Positions 54,133-62,350 of a stretch of DNA of 64,000 bases are shown piece after piece. A model generated the notes under the pieces. It was given only the letters and a program-made list of their open reading frames with translations. It had not been told where the DNA came from and made no database searches. Where the stretch lies: the NCBI GenBank assembly GCA_003151955.1, contig PLZB01000003.1, forward strand, positions 1-64,000. The letters run 5' to 3'. This DNA comes from Acidimicrobiaceae bacterium (GTDB taxonomy: Bacteria > Actinomycetota > Acidimicrobiia > Acidimicrobiales > UBA8190). Each line of letters begins with the position of its first letter. Positions within the stretch are counted from its first letter, which is position 1. The position numbers and the translations under genes were made by a program.

Positions 54133-56406
54133 GTGGAGCCAGGGGAATTCGAGGGGCGGATCGGCCGGACCTGGTCGGAGTCGGAGCCCTGGTGGCCCGG
54201 GCATCCCCGGCCGGCGGCGGGGACCCCGAATGTGGTCCTCGTCGTCCTCGACGACGTCGGCTTCGCCCAGCTCGGCTGCTTCGGCTCCGACATCGCCACC
54301 CCCGTCCTCGACGGCCTGGCCGCCGGGGGGCTCCGGTACACGAACTTCCACACCACCGCCCTCTGCTCACCGACCCGGGCTGCGCTGCTCACCGGCCGGA
54401 ACCACCACCGCAACGGGATGGGCCGGGTCGTGGAGCTGGCCACGGGCTTCCCCGGCTACGACGGCCGGATCCCCCGGGCCAACGGGATGCTCCCCGAGAT
54501 CCTCCTCCCCGAGGGCTTCGCCACCTTCGCGGTGGGGAAATGGCACCTCACCCCCGACGACGAGTGCCACCAGGCCGCCAGCCGGAAGCGGTGGCCCCTG
54601 GGCCGGGGCTTCGAGCGGTTCTACGGGTTCATGGAGGGGGAGACCCACCAGTTCTTCCCCGCCCTCATCTCCGACAACCACCAGGTCCCCCCGCCTGGCC
54701 GGCCTGACGAGGGCTACCACCTGACCGAGGACCTCGTCGACCACGCCGTCGGCTTCCTCGCCGACCTCCGGGCCGTCGACGCCGAGAAGCCCTTCCTCCT
54801 CTACTTCTGCCCCGGGGCCTGTCACGCCCCCCACCAGGCCCCCGCCCCCTGGACCCTCCGCTACCGGGGGGCCTTCGACGCCGGCTGGGACGCCTGGCGG
54901 GAGGCCACCCTGGCCCGGCAGTTGGCCTCGGGGATCCTCCCGGCCGGGACCGGCCTCTCGCCCCGGCCCGACTGGGTCCCGGCCTGGGACAGCCTCTCCT
55001 CCGACGAGCGCCGGCTCTACGCCCGTTACATGGAGGCCTTCGCCGGGTTCCTCTCCCACACCGACGACCAGCTGGGCCGGCTCCTCGGTTTCCTGGAGGA
55101 GACCGGGGACCTCGACAACACCCTCGTCCTCGTCCTCTCGGACAACGGGGCCAGCTCCGAGGGGGGACCGACGGGGTCGGTGAACGACGGCCGGCCCTGG
55201 AACTTCGCCCCCCGGACCGTCGGGGAGGCCCTGGACCGGATCGACGAGATCGGGGGGCCCCTCTGCCACAACAACTACCCCTGGGGCTGGACCGTGGCCG
55301 GGAACACCCCCTTCCGGCGCTGGAAGCGGGAGGTCCACGAAGGGGGGGTGGCCGACCCCCTCATCGTCTCCTGGCCGGCCGGTCTCGGGACTCCTGGGGA
55401 GCTCCGCCGGCAGTACGTCCACGCCGTCGACGTCCTCCCCACCGTCCTCGAGGTTCTCGGGGTGGACCTCCCGGACCAGGTCGAGGGGGTTCCCCAGGCG
55501 CCCGTCGACGGGTCGAGCTTCATGGCCAGCCTCACCGACCCGGCCGCCCCCGAGAGCCACCCGACCCAGTACTACGAGATGTTCGGCTGCCGGGCCCTCT
55601 ACGACCAGGGCTGGAAGGCCGTCACCTACCACCCCATCCAGGACAGCCGGACCGGCTTCGACGAGGACGTCTGGGAGCTCTACCACGTGGCCGAGGACCC
55701 GGCCGAGTGCCGGGACCTGGCCGCCAAGGAGCCCGGGAAGCTCCAGGAGCTCGTCGACCGGTGGTGGGTGGAGGCCGATCGCCACCAGGTCCTCCCCCTC
55801 GACAACCGACCCTTCTCCGACTTCGTCTTCGACCGGCCCCGGACCGTCCCCACCCGGCCCCGCTACCGGTACTTCCCCGGCCGGCCCCCCGTCCCCGAGG
55901 CCGTGGCCGTGAATGTCCGGAACCGGACCCACACCGTCCTCGTCGACGCCGAGGTCCCCGGAGCCGGGGCGGCCGAGGGGATCCTGGTGGCCCAGGGGTC
56001 GGGGCTCGGGGGCTGGGTCCTCTACCTCCGCCAGGGCCGGTTGTCCTACGCCCACAACTATGTCGGCCTCGAGGAGCACCACGTGGCGGCCGAGGAGCCC
56101 GTCCCGGTCGGCCGGCACCAGCTGGCCTTCCAGTTCCGCCGGACGGGGAACCACGAGGGGACGGGCCGGCTCCTCGTCGACGGCCGGCTCCAGGCCGAGG
56201 GGTCGATCGCACCCTTCACGCCGATGCGGTTCTCCCTCACCGGGGCCGGCCTCACCTGCGGCTACGGCGACGGCCTCCCCGTCAGCCGGACCATCGAGGG
56301 GAGCTTCCCCTTCACCGGGACCATCCACTCCGCCGTCGTCGACGTCGAGGGTGACCCGTTCGAGGACCCCGAGGGGGAGGCCCACGTGGCCCTGATCACC
56401 CAATGA
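54133..56406 (+). CDS. arylsulfatase
   Basis: The 757-residue sulfatase has NVVLVVLDDVGF (metal Asp pair), the formylglycine signature CSPTRAALLTGR, AVGKWHLTPDDE and a further metal motif SDNGASSEGG. The enzyme needs a formylglycine-generating enzyme to convert its Cys. The C-terminal 200 residues form a beta-sandwich-like domain. There is no signal peptide, so it is probably cytoplasmic. It is coupled by ATGA to the PLP enzyme downstream. Its sulfate ester substrate is unknown. Confidence 0.93.
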   Translation: MEPGEFEGRIGRTWSESEPWWPGHPRPAAGTPNVVLVVLDDVGFAQLGCFGSDIATPVLDGLAAGGLRYTNFHTTALCSPTRAALLTGRNHHRNGMGRVVELATGFPGYDGRIPRANGMLPEILLPEGFATFAVGKWHLTPDDECHQAASRKRWPLGRGFERFYGFMEGETHQFFPALISDNHQVPPPGRPDEGYHLTEDLVDHAVGFLADLRAVDAEKPFLLYFCPGACHAPHQAPAPWTLRYRGAFDAGWDAWREATLARQLASGILPAGTGLSPRPDWVPAWDSLSSDERRLYARYMEAFAGFLSHTDDQLGRLLGFLEETGDLDNTLVLVLSDNGASSEGGPTGSVNDGRPWNFAPRTVGEALDRIDEIGGPLCHNNYPWGWTVAGNTPFRRWKREVHEGGVADPLIVSWPAGLGTPGELRRQYVHAVDVLPTVLEVLGVDLPDQVEGVPQAPVDGSSFMASLTDPAAPESHPTQYYEMFGCRALYDQGWKAVTYHPIQDSRTGFDEDVWELYHVAEDPAECRDLAAKEPGKLQELVDRWWVEADRHQVLPLDNRPFSDFVFDRPRTVPTRPRYRYFPGRPPVPEAVAVNVRNRTHTVLVDAEVPGAGAAEGILVAQGSGLGGWVLYLRQGRLSYAHNYVGLEEHHVAAEEPVPVGRHQLAFQFRRTGNHEGTGRLLVDGRLQAEGSIAPFTPMRFSLTGAGLTCGYGDGLPVSRTIEGSFPFTGTIHSAVVDVEGDPFEDPEGEAHVALITQ

Positions 56407-57716
56407 CGGCCGACCCCTTCAACCTGCCCTCGACGGCCCTCCCCGGAAGGGGACTCGACCCGGCCGAGGTCCTCGACCGGCTCCGGGAGGCCAAGGCCGG
56501 GGACCGTGACTGGCGGGGCGGGAAGGTCTTCAGCCTGGTCTACTCGGCCGGGGAGGACCACCACCGGCTCCTGGAGGACGCCCTGGCCCTCTACGCCTCG
56601 GAGAACGGCCTCAACGTCCTGGCCTTCCCGAGCATCGGCTACCTCCAGCACGACCTCGTCCGGATGACCGCCTCCCTCCTCGGGGCCGACGACGCCGCCT
56701 CCGGGGGCGCCGTCGACGGGTTCGTCACCTCGGGGGGGACCGAGTCCCTCCTCCAGGCCGTCCTCACCGCCCGGGACGACGCCCGGGACCGGCGGGGGAT
56801 CGACCGGCCCGAGGTGGTCCTGGCCACGAGCGCCCACGCCGCCTTCGACAAGGCCGCCCACTACTTCGACGTCGATCTCGTCCGGGTCCCCGTGGGGCCG
56901 GACTTCCGGGCCGACGTCGATGCCATGGCCGCGGCGGTCACCGACCGGACCGCTCTCCTGGTCGGCTCGGCCCCGAGCTACCCCCAGGGCGTCGTCGACC
57001 CCATCGCCGACCTGGCCGCCCTCGCCCTCGACCGGGGCCTCCTCCTCCACGTCGACGCCTGCATGGGGGGCTTCCTCCTGCCCTTCCTCGAGCGGCTGGG
57101 CCGGTTCGACACCCCCTTCGACTTCCGGGTCCCCGGCGTCACCTCCATGTCGGCCGACCTCCACAAGTACGGCTACGCCGCCAAGGGAGCCTCGGTGATC
57201 CTCTACCGGACGGCCGAGCTCAAGCGGCGCCAGGTCTTCCTCACCACCAACTGGCTCGGGGGCCTCTACGCCTCGACCGGGGTGGCCGGGACCCGGCCCG
57301 CCGGGCCCATCGCGGCCGCCTGGGCCTCCCTGATGCACCTGGGCGCCGACGGCCTCCTCGAGCTCACCGGAACCGCCCACGATGCCGCCCGGCGGCTCCG
57401 GGCTGGCATCGAGTCCCATCCCGAGCTGGCCCTCCGGGGCGATCCCCCGGCCACCGTCTTCGCCTTCGGGGCCGCCGATCCCACCGCCCCGGGAGCCCCG
57501 GACATCTTTGCCGTCGGGGACCTCCTGGCCGCCCGGGGCTGGTACCTCGACCGGCAGAGCCCCCCCGACAGCCTCCATGTCACCGTCCACGCCGGCCACG
57601 CCGCCACCGTCGACGGGCTGGTCGCCGACCTCGACGAGGTCCTGGCCCAGGTTCTCGAAGACGGACAGCGGGCCCAGGACCGCTCCACCGACTACGGGGC
57701 CCCCGGGGCCGGCTGA
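56403..57716 (+). CDS. PLP-dependent sphingosine-1-phosphate lyase-like / group II decarboxylase family enzyme
   Basis: The 437-residue enzyme has GFVTSGGTESLLQAVLTARD, ATSAHAAFDKAAHYFDVDLVRVPV, SAPSYPQGVVDPIADLAAL, LLHVDACMGGFLLPFL and the PLP-binding lysine in SADLHKYGYAAKGASVILYR. This combination, particularly ADLHKYGYAAKG, is characteristic of the sphingosine-1-phosphate lyase branch of the group II decarboxylase family. It may cleave a phosphorylated long-chain base or a related aldol. It overlaps the sulfatase by ATGA. Confidence 0.88.
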   Translation: MTADPFNLPSTALPGRGLDPAEVLDRLREAKAGDRDWRGGKVFSLVYSAGEDHHRLLEDALALYASENGLNVLAFPSIGYLQHDLVRMTASLLGADDAASGGAVDGFVTSGGTESLLQAVLTARDDARDRRGIDRPEVVLATSAHAAFDKAAHYFDVDLVRVPVGPDFRADVDAMAAAVTDRTALLVGSAPSYPQGVVDPIADLAALALDRGLLLHVDACMGGFLLPFLERLGRFDTPFDFRVPGVTSMSADLHKYGYAAKGASVILYRTAELKRRQVFLTTNWLGGLYASTGVAGTRPAGPIAAAWASLMHLGADGLLELTGTAHDAARRLRAGIESHPELALRGDPPATVFAFGAADPTAPGAPDIFAVGDLLAARGWYLDRQSPPDSLHVTVHAGHAATVDGLVADLDEVLAQVLEDGQRAQDRSTDYGAPGAG

Positions 57717-57725
57717 GCCCGGTCC

Positions 57726-57737
57726 GGTCAGCTGACC
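57726..57737. promoter_or_regulatory. perfect 12-bp palindrome after the PLP enzyme gene
   Basis: GGTCAGCTGACC lies 9 bases after the PLP enzyme stop and 32 bases before the TetR operator. It may be a second operator or part of a weak terminator; there is no T-run. Confidence 0.4.
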
Positions 57738-57768
57738 TGGATTGGGCGGAGCCCACCTTGCCGGCCAG

Positions 57769-57783
57769 TTATACAGTGTATAA
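57769..57783. promoter_or_regulatory. 15-bp palindromic operator before the TetR gene
   Basis: TTATACA-G-TGTATAA is a perfect 7-1-7 inverted repeat ending 12 bases before ATG 57796. It includes a TACAGT -10-like box (57772-57777), so binding would block transcription. TetR autoregulation is the likely role. Confidence 0.7.
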
Positions 57784-57795
57784 GAATAGCGAACG

Positions 57796-58437
57796 ATGCT
57801 CAATGGTCCGGCGACGACGGGATGGCGGGAAGCCCGGCATCAGTCGGCGCGCCAGGCCATCGTGGACGCCGCATGGGAGCTCGTCCACGAGGAGGGGCTG
57901 GCCGCCCTCTCCATCCGGGACCTGGCCAAGCGGGCCGGGATCACCACCCCGACGGTCTACGCCTACTTCGAGTCGAAGCAGGCCATCTACGACGCCATGT
58001 TCGGGCGAGCCGCTACCGAGTTCTCCGAGCTCATGACCGGGCCGTTCGACGACGACGATCCCGCCCGACTCCTCCTCTCCTCGGTCCGCCGCTTCGTCGA
58101 GTTCTGCATGACCGACGTGGCCCGCTACCAGCTGTTGTTCCAGCGGACCATCCCGGGCTTCGAACCCTCGGCCGAGTCCTATGCCCCCGCCGTCCGGGCT
58201 CTCGAGTCGGCCCGGGGGCGGCTGGCGCACAACGGCGTCACCGAGCCGAGGCACCTCGACCTGTGGACGGCGCTGCTCACCGGCCTCGTCGACCAGCAGG
58301 TCTCCAACGACCCGGGCGGTGACCGCTGGACCCGGCTGATCGACGAGGCCGTGGCCATGTTCCTGGCCCATTGCCGGCCCGGGCCCACCGCCCCTGTCGG
58401 AACGTCCCGATCACCAACCAGAGGAGCTAGACGATGA
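57796..58437 (+). CDS. TetR-family transcriptional regulator
   Basis: The 213-residue regulator has an N-terminal HTH (ARQAIVDAAWELVHEEGLAALSIRDLAKRAGITTPTVYAYFESKQAIYDAMF) and a C-terminal ligand domain (LFQRTIPGFEPSAESYAPAVRALE) similar to the TetR_C_13/WHG type. It overlaps the MBL-fold gene by ATGA. The perfect palindrome upstream is its probable operator. Confidence 0.9.
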   Translation: MLNGPATTGWREARHQSARQAIVDAAWELVHEEGLAALSIRDLAKRAGITTPTVYAYFESKQAIYDAMFGRAATEFSELMTGPFDDDDPARLLLSSVRRFVEFCMTDVARYQLLFQRTIPGFEPSAESYAPAVRALESARGRLAHNGVTEPRHLDLWTALLTGLVDQQVSNDPGGDRWTRLIDEAVAMFLAHCRPGPTAPVGTSRSPTRGARR

Positions 58438-59156
58438 CGACCAAGGTCGACGAGATCGCCCCCCGGATCTATCGGCTGTCCACCCTCGTCCCCGACATCG
58501 GGCCGACCGGGTTCACGTTCAACCAGTTCCTCCTCGACGACGAGGAGCCCCTGCTGTTCCACACCGGCCACCGCTCGATGTTCCCGGGCGTCCGCGACGC
58601 CATCGGCCGGATCGTGCCGGTCGAGCGCCTGAGGTGGATCACCTTCGGCCACGTCGAGTCCGACGAGTGCGGGGCCATGAACGAGCTCCTGGCCGTCGCC
58701 CCCGAGGCCCAGGTGGCCCACGGCGGGCTGGGTTGTCTGGTGTCGATCGCCGAGATGGCCGACCGGCCGCCCCGGCCGTTGTCCGACGGCGAGGTCATCG
58801 AGCTCGGTGAGAAGCGGGTCCGGCACATCGACACGCCCCATGTCCCCCACGGATGGGAGGCCCGGGTCCTCTACGAGGAGACCACGGGCACCCTGCTGTG
58901 CGGCGACCTCTTCACCCATCTCGGGGACGGCCCCGCCCTCACCGAGGGCGATATCGTCGGCCCCGCCGGCGATGCCGAGGATCTCTTCGCCTACTCCTCT
59001 CTGGCTCCGTCCACGCCGGCGACCATCGACGGCCTGGCCGAGCTGGCGCCGCGGACCCTGGCCCTCATGCACGGCTCCTCGTTCTCGGGGGACTGCGCCG
59101 GCGCCCTGTCCGCCCTGGCCGACGCCTACCGCGTCCGACTCGCCGGGACGGCCTGA
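58434..59156 (+). CDS. metallo-beta-lactamase-fold (flavodiiron/ODP-like) protein
   Basis: The 240-residue protein resembles the diiron domain of FprA/ODP oxygen-binding proteins. Motifs include FNQFLLDDEEPLLFHTGHR, ITFGHVESDECGAMNELL (HxxxDE replacing HxHxDH), HGGLGCLVS, DTPHVPHGWEARVLYEET, LLCGDLFTHLGDGPAL and LALMHGSSFSGD. It may sense or reduce oxygen or NO, but there is no flavodoxin domain. It lies between TetR (ATGA overlap) and a VOC gene. Confidence 0.82.
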   Translation: MTTKVDEIAPRIYRLSTLVPDIGPTGFTFNQFLLDDEEPLLFHTGHRSMFPGVRDAIGRIVPVERLRWITFGHVESDECGAMNELLAVAPEAQVAHGGLGCLVSIAEMADRPPRPLSDGEVIELGEKRVRHIDTPHVPHGWEARVLYEETTGTLLCGDLFTHLGDGPALTEGDIVGPAGDAEDLFAYSSLAPSTPATIDGLAELAPRTLALMHGSSFSGDCAGALSALADAYRVRLAGTA

Positions 59157-59187
59157 CCCGTCCCTGCCCGCCAACGAGGAGATGACC

Positions 59188-59622
59188 ATGCCCAGCGTCG
59201 CCCGCCCCCGACTCCACCATCTGGCCCTCACCGTCACCGATCTCGAGGCCAGCGTCCGCTGGTACGGGGCGGTCTTCGGCGTCCGGTTCCTCCTGGATGC
59301 GCGCCATCCGGGTGGAGTGGGCAAGGTCCTGGCCGACGAGGCCCACGAGCTCATGATCGTGCTGCACCGTCACGAGACGAACGACGGGGGTCTCTTCGGG
59401 GAGACGGCCACCGGACTCGACCATGCCGGGTTCCTCGTGGACAGCCGAGCCGACCTGGAAGCCTGGCAGGACCATCTCGAGACCCAGGGCGTCAGCCGGG
59501 TCGAGGTGGCCGAGAAGCCCCTGACCCAGTCACCGATCGCCGACGAGCCTTACGGATCGGTCCTTGTCTTCCGCGATCCCGACAACATCCAGCTCGAGCT
59601 CTTCTGCCCGCCCGGAGCCTGA
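59188..59622 (+). CDS. VOC superfamily (glyoxalase/dioxygenase-like) protein
   Basis: ATG 59188 is preferred over ATG 59182 because GAGGAG (59176-59181) is spaced 6 bases from it. The 144-residue product has RPRLHHLALTVTDLEASVRWYGAVFGVRF (first metal His), TGLDHAGFLVDSRADLEAW and FRDPDNIQLELFCPP with a metal Glu. It is likely a metal-dependent isomerase, dioxygenase or resistance protein. It is in the TetR/MBL unit. Confidence 0.87.
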   Translation: MPSVARPRLHHLALTVTDLEASVRWYGAVFGVRFLLDARHPGGVGKVLADEAHELMIVLHRHETNDGGLFGETATGLDHAGFLVDSRADLEAWQDHLETQGVSRVEVAEKPLTQSPIADEPYGSVLVFRDPDNIQLELFCPPGA

Positions 59623-59634
59623 CCGGCCGCTGCG

Positions 59635-60132
59635 TTACTGCAGCGGCGTCCCGTAGAGGGAGCCCAGGGTCTCGGCGATGAGCTCGAGGCGGACCCCGTT
59701 GGGATCGGTGAAGTAGAGGGAGATCTTGCTCTCAACCTGGTGGGGGACCCCGGCGTCGTCGAGCCGGGCCCGGGCCGCCTCCCAGTTGTCGGGGGAGACG
59801 GAGAGGGCGACGTGGTGGAGTCCCCCGAGGACCTCGGCGTAGGGGCCGAGGTCGAGGCCGGGGAAGTCGAAGAAGGCGATGGTGTTGTCGTGGCCGATGT
59901 CGAAGAAGAGGTGGGTCGATCCCCGGTAGTCCCGGTTCTCGAAGATCTCGACCAGGGGGAAGCCGAGGAGCTCCTGGTAGAACCGGATGGTCTCCTCCAC
60001 GTCGGTGCAGATGAGGGCCACATGGTGGAGGCCCCGGCCGGTGGAGTCGAGCCGGGCCGGTCGCTCCCGGAGGTAGCGGTCCCGGAGCTCGGCCCGCCGG
60101 ACGGCCAGGGTCTCGGGGTCGACGACGGTCAC
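59635..60132 (-). CDS. VOC family protein
   Basis: The 165-residue protein has RGLHHVALICTDVEETIRFYQELLGFPLVEIFEN, HLFFDIGHDNTIAFFDFPG, LHHVALSVSPDNWEAARARLDDAGV and YFTDPNGVRLELIAETLG. The paired beta-alpha-beta-beta-beta modules supply the metal ligands His and Glu. It resembles catechol-type or glyoxalase-like dioxygenases. Start GTG 60132 has no obvious promoter. It is convergent with the other VOC gene, 12 bases apart. Confidence 0.88.
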   Translation of the reverse strand: MTVVDPETLAVRRAELRDRYLRERPARLDSTGRGLHHVALICTDVEETIRFYQELLGFPLVEIFENRDYRGSTHLFFDIGHDNTIAFFDFPGLDLGPYAEVLGGLHHVALSVSPDNWEAARARLDDAGVPHQVESKISLYFTDPNGVRLELIAETLGSLYGTPLQ

Positions 60133-60188
60133 TCCGCCATTCTTCCACTCCGGCCCACGATGGACCGGGAGCGCCGGGTGGGTCAGGC

Positions 60189-61787
60189 TCAGGCCGTGTC
60201 CCCGGTCCGTCCCTCCCCGGCGTCCCGGGCGTCCCGGGCGGCCTGGTAGGCCAGGTCCTCCTCCTCGGAGGCGACCCGGGGAACGGCCCGCCGGTCGACG
60301 GGCTCCTCCCCGGCCATGTGGGGTGTCGGGGTCCCCACGGAGACGAGATCGTCGCTGTAGCGGACGACGGTGAGGCCGGGCTGGCAGCGGAGCCGGGCTC
60401 CGTCGAGGGGCTGGCCGAGGACGCCGTGGAGGTATTGGCCGACGAGGTCGGCCCCGGTGGCGGTGGCCAGGGCCAGGGCACCGGAGAAGCCGGGCCGGAC
60501 GCTCCCGATGGAGGCGACCCCGTCGGGGCTGACCATGCCGTGGAGGCTGGCCGGCCCCCTGAGGCCGACGGCGACGAGGGTCCGGTCCAAGATGGCCTCG
60601 ACCCGCTGGTCGTAGAAGGTCCGGGCCCCGATGGTGAGGCCGTCGCGCTCGAGAAGGGGCCAGAGGGTGACGGCCCCGACGAAGTTCCCGTCCCGTCCCA
60701 CCAGGGCCTCGGCCAGGAAGGGCTTGCCCTCGTCGGGGTGCTCCTCGGTGCCGACCGGACCGGGGCCGAAGTTGGAGGCGATCCGGATGCCGGCCGTGAC
60801 GAGGGACCGGCGCAGCGCCATTCCGTCGCCGCAGATGGTGGTGGCGGCGAGGTCCGGGAGCCAGGTGGCAAGGCCGTGGTCGACCAGGGTCCGGCGATAG
60901 AGGGCCAGGACCTCGAATTCGTCGGGGTCGGTGGGGAGGAGGACGGTGGCCCCGTAGCGGAGGGCTGACTCGCAGAGGCGGTCGACGTAGTCGTGGGCGT
61001 CCGGATCGGGTAGGGCGGCGACGGCGTCGGCGGGGGGAAGGAGGTCGTGGCGGCCGGGGATGTCACCGGCGACGACCCGGTAGCCGAGGCTCCGCAGGGC
61101 CCGGACGGTGGCGCTCCCGGTGGGGGAGGCGGCCCCGGTGACCATGACGACAGGGGGGCCTCCGGGGAAGCCGAGGCGGGTGACCGGGACCGGTTCCGCG
61201 GCGGTGCCCGCCTCCGGGGTCTCGACCGGACCCACCGGTTCGGCGGGGCTGACCTCGGCCGGGCCGGCCTTGGTCTGGCTGACCTCGGCCTGGCCGTCGG
61301 CGAGGTGGTCGGGGGGGGCCAGCCGGGGGCGGTCCTGATGGGCAAGGGTGGGGGTGGGCTCCGAGACGGGCTCGATGTCGATGGCCGCGGCCGGGGAGAG
61401 GTCGGAGCGGCTGACGCCCATGACGGTGAGGCGGTGCTGGGCCCAGAGCCGGAGGGAGGCCATGTCGGGGGTGGAGATCGGCTCCCACTGGTTCCGGGCC
61501 ACGACGTCGGCGATGGCGTCGAGGACGGTGGGGATGTTGTCGTACCGGGCCCGGGCCAGGAGGATGGTGGCAAAGGGGCCGATGCCGTGGCCGGCGATGA
61601 CCTCGATGGCGGCGATGCGGGTGGCCAGGTCGGATGCGGCCAGGGCCTCGGTGATCTGGCGGCGGACCCGCTGGCGGCTCTGGATCCGCCAGACGACGGC
61701 CCCGCCCACGGCCCCGGCGGCGATGGCGACGACGGCGAGGAGGTCGGGGAGGCTGTCGGAGGCAGCGAGGAGGGTAGGGAGGGTCAT
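60189..61787 (-). CDS. membrane-anchored protein with HEAT-like and degenerate ATP-grasp/CarB-like domains
   Basis: The 532-residue protein has a membrane helix (LLAVVAIAAGAVGGAVVW, about residues 16-33), then a HEAT-like helical part (IAAIEVIAGHGIGPFATILLA), then a Pro/Glu-rich linker. The C-terminal half has a CarB-like pre-ATP-grasp motif (VVMVTGAASPTGSATVRALRSLGYRVVAGD), PLWPLLERDGL-type segments and an ATP-grasp-like ending (LHGMVSPDGVASIGSVRPGFSGALALA). The usual nucleotide-binding Lys-rich loop (VVKPxxGxGS) is missing. It overlaps the exosortase gene by ATGA. Confidence 0.72.
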   Translation of the reverse strand: MTLPTLLAASDSLPDLLAVVAIAAGAVGGAVVWRIQSRQRVRRQITEALAASDLATRIAAIEVIAGHGIGPFATILLARARYDNIPTVLDAIADVVARNQWEPISTPDMASLRLWAQHRLTVMGVSRSDLSPAAAIDIEPVSEPTPTLAHQDRPRLAPPDHLADGQAEVSQTKAGPAEVSPAEPVGPVETPEAGTAAEPVPVTRLGFPGGPPVVMVTGAASPTGSATVRALRSLGYRVVAGDIPGRHDLLPPADAVAALPDPDAHDYVDRLCESALRYGATVLLPTDPDEFEVLALYRRTLVDHGLATWLPDLAATTICGDGMALRRSLVTAGIRIASNFGPGPVGTEEHPDEGKPFLAEALVGRDGNFVGAVTLWPLLERDGLTIGARTFYDQRVEAILDRTLVAVGLRGPASLHGMVSPDGVASIGSVRPGFSGALALATATGADLVGQYLHGVLGQPLDGARLRCQPGLTVVRYSDDLVSVGTPTPHMAGEEPVDRRAVPRVASEEEDLAYQAARDARDAGEGRTGDTA

Positions 61788-62350
61788 GCCACCGGGAGGT
61801 GGTCCACGGCCCGGGACTGGCGGTCGGCCGTGGTGGGGAGCCCGGACCCCCGGCCCTTGGGGAGTTGGATCCAGAGGAGGAGGATCCAGCTGCCGACCAC
61901 CGAGGCGAAGCCGAAGGCGCTACCGACCCAGTCGTGGAAGAGGACCAGGCTGACCCGGCCGAGGAGGAGGCCGACGCCGATGGAGCCGTCGATCCGCAGG
62001 ACGTTGCCCATGAAGACGACGACGATGGCGGCGGCCGCCCCGAGGTACCACCGGGGGCGGTTGGCCCGGGCCGGGACCATGGCAACGGAGAGGGCGATGA
62101 TGGCCAGGATAGCCGGGAGGGCCGAGCAGGACGGGGTGAGCTCGACATAGAAGGCCCCGTGGCCGGAGGGGGTCACGAGAGCGTCGACACCCTGGGGGGA
62201 GGCGACTCCGGTCGCCCCCAGGAAGTGGAGGAGGCCGACGCTGAAGGCCGTCTCGAAGATCCGGAAGTGGGACTGGAGGAGGACGAATCCGACCCCGACG
62301 GCGGCGACGACGGCGATGACCCGGGTCAGAGCCCGGGCGCCGGGACTCAC
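61784..62350 (-). CDS. exosortase/archaeosortase family transpeptidase
   Basis: The 188-residue polytopic protein has the exosortase triad: Cys in ELTPSCSALPAI, Arg in FMGNVLRID and His in VLFHDWVGSAFGF. It has five or so hydrophobic helices (AVVAAVGVGFVLL, AIVVVFMGNVL and others). Exosortases cut and process proteins with a C-terminal PEP-CTERM-like sorting signal and often lie in EPS clusters. Its substrate is not seen in this window. It starts at GTG 62350, overlapping the PIG-L gene, and ends in an ATGA overlap. Confidence 0.85.
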   Translation of the reverse strand: MSPGARALTRVIAVVAAVGVGFVLLQSHFRIFETAFSVGLLHFLGATGVASPQGVDALVTPSGHGAFYVELTPSCSALPAILAIIALSVAMVPARANRPRWYLGAAAAIVVVFMGNVLRIDGSIGVGLLLGRVSLVLFHDWVGSAFGFASVVGSWILLLWIQLPKGRGSGLPTTADRQSRAVDHLPVA

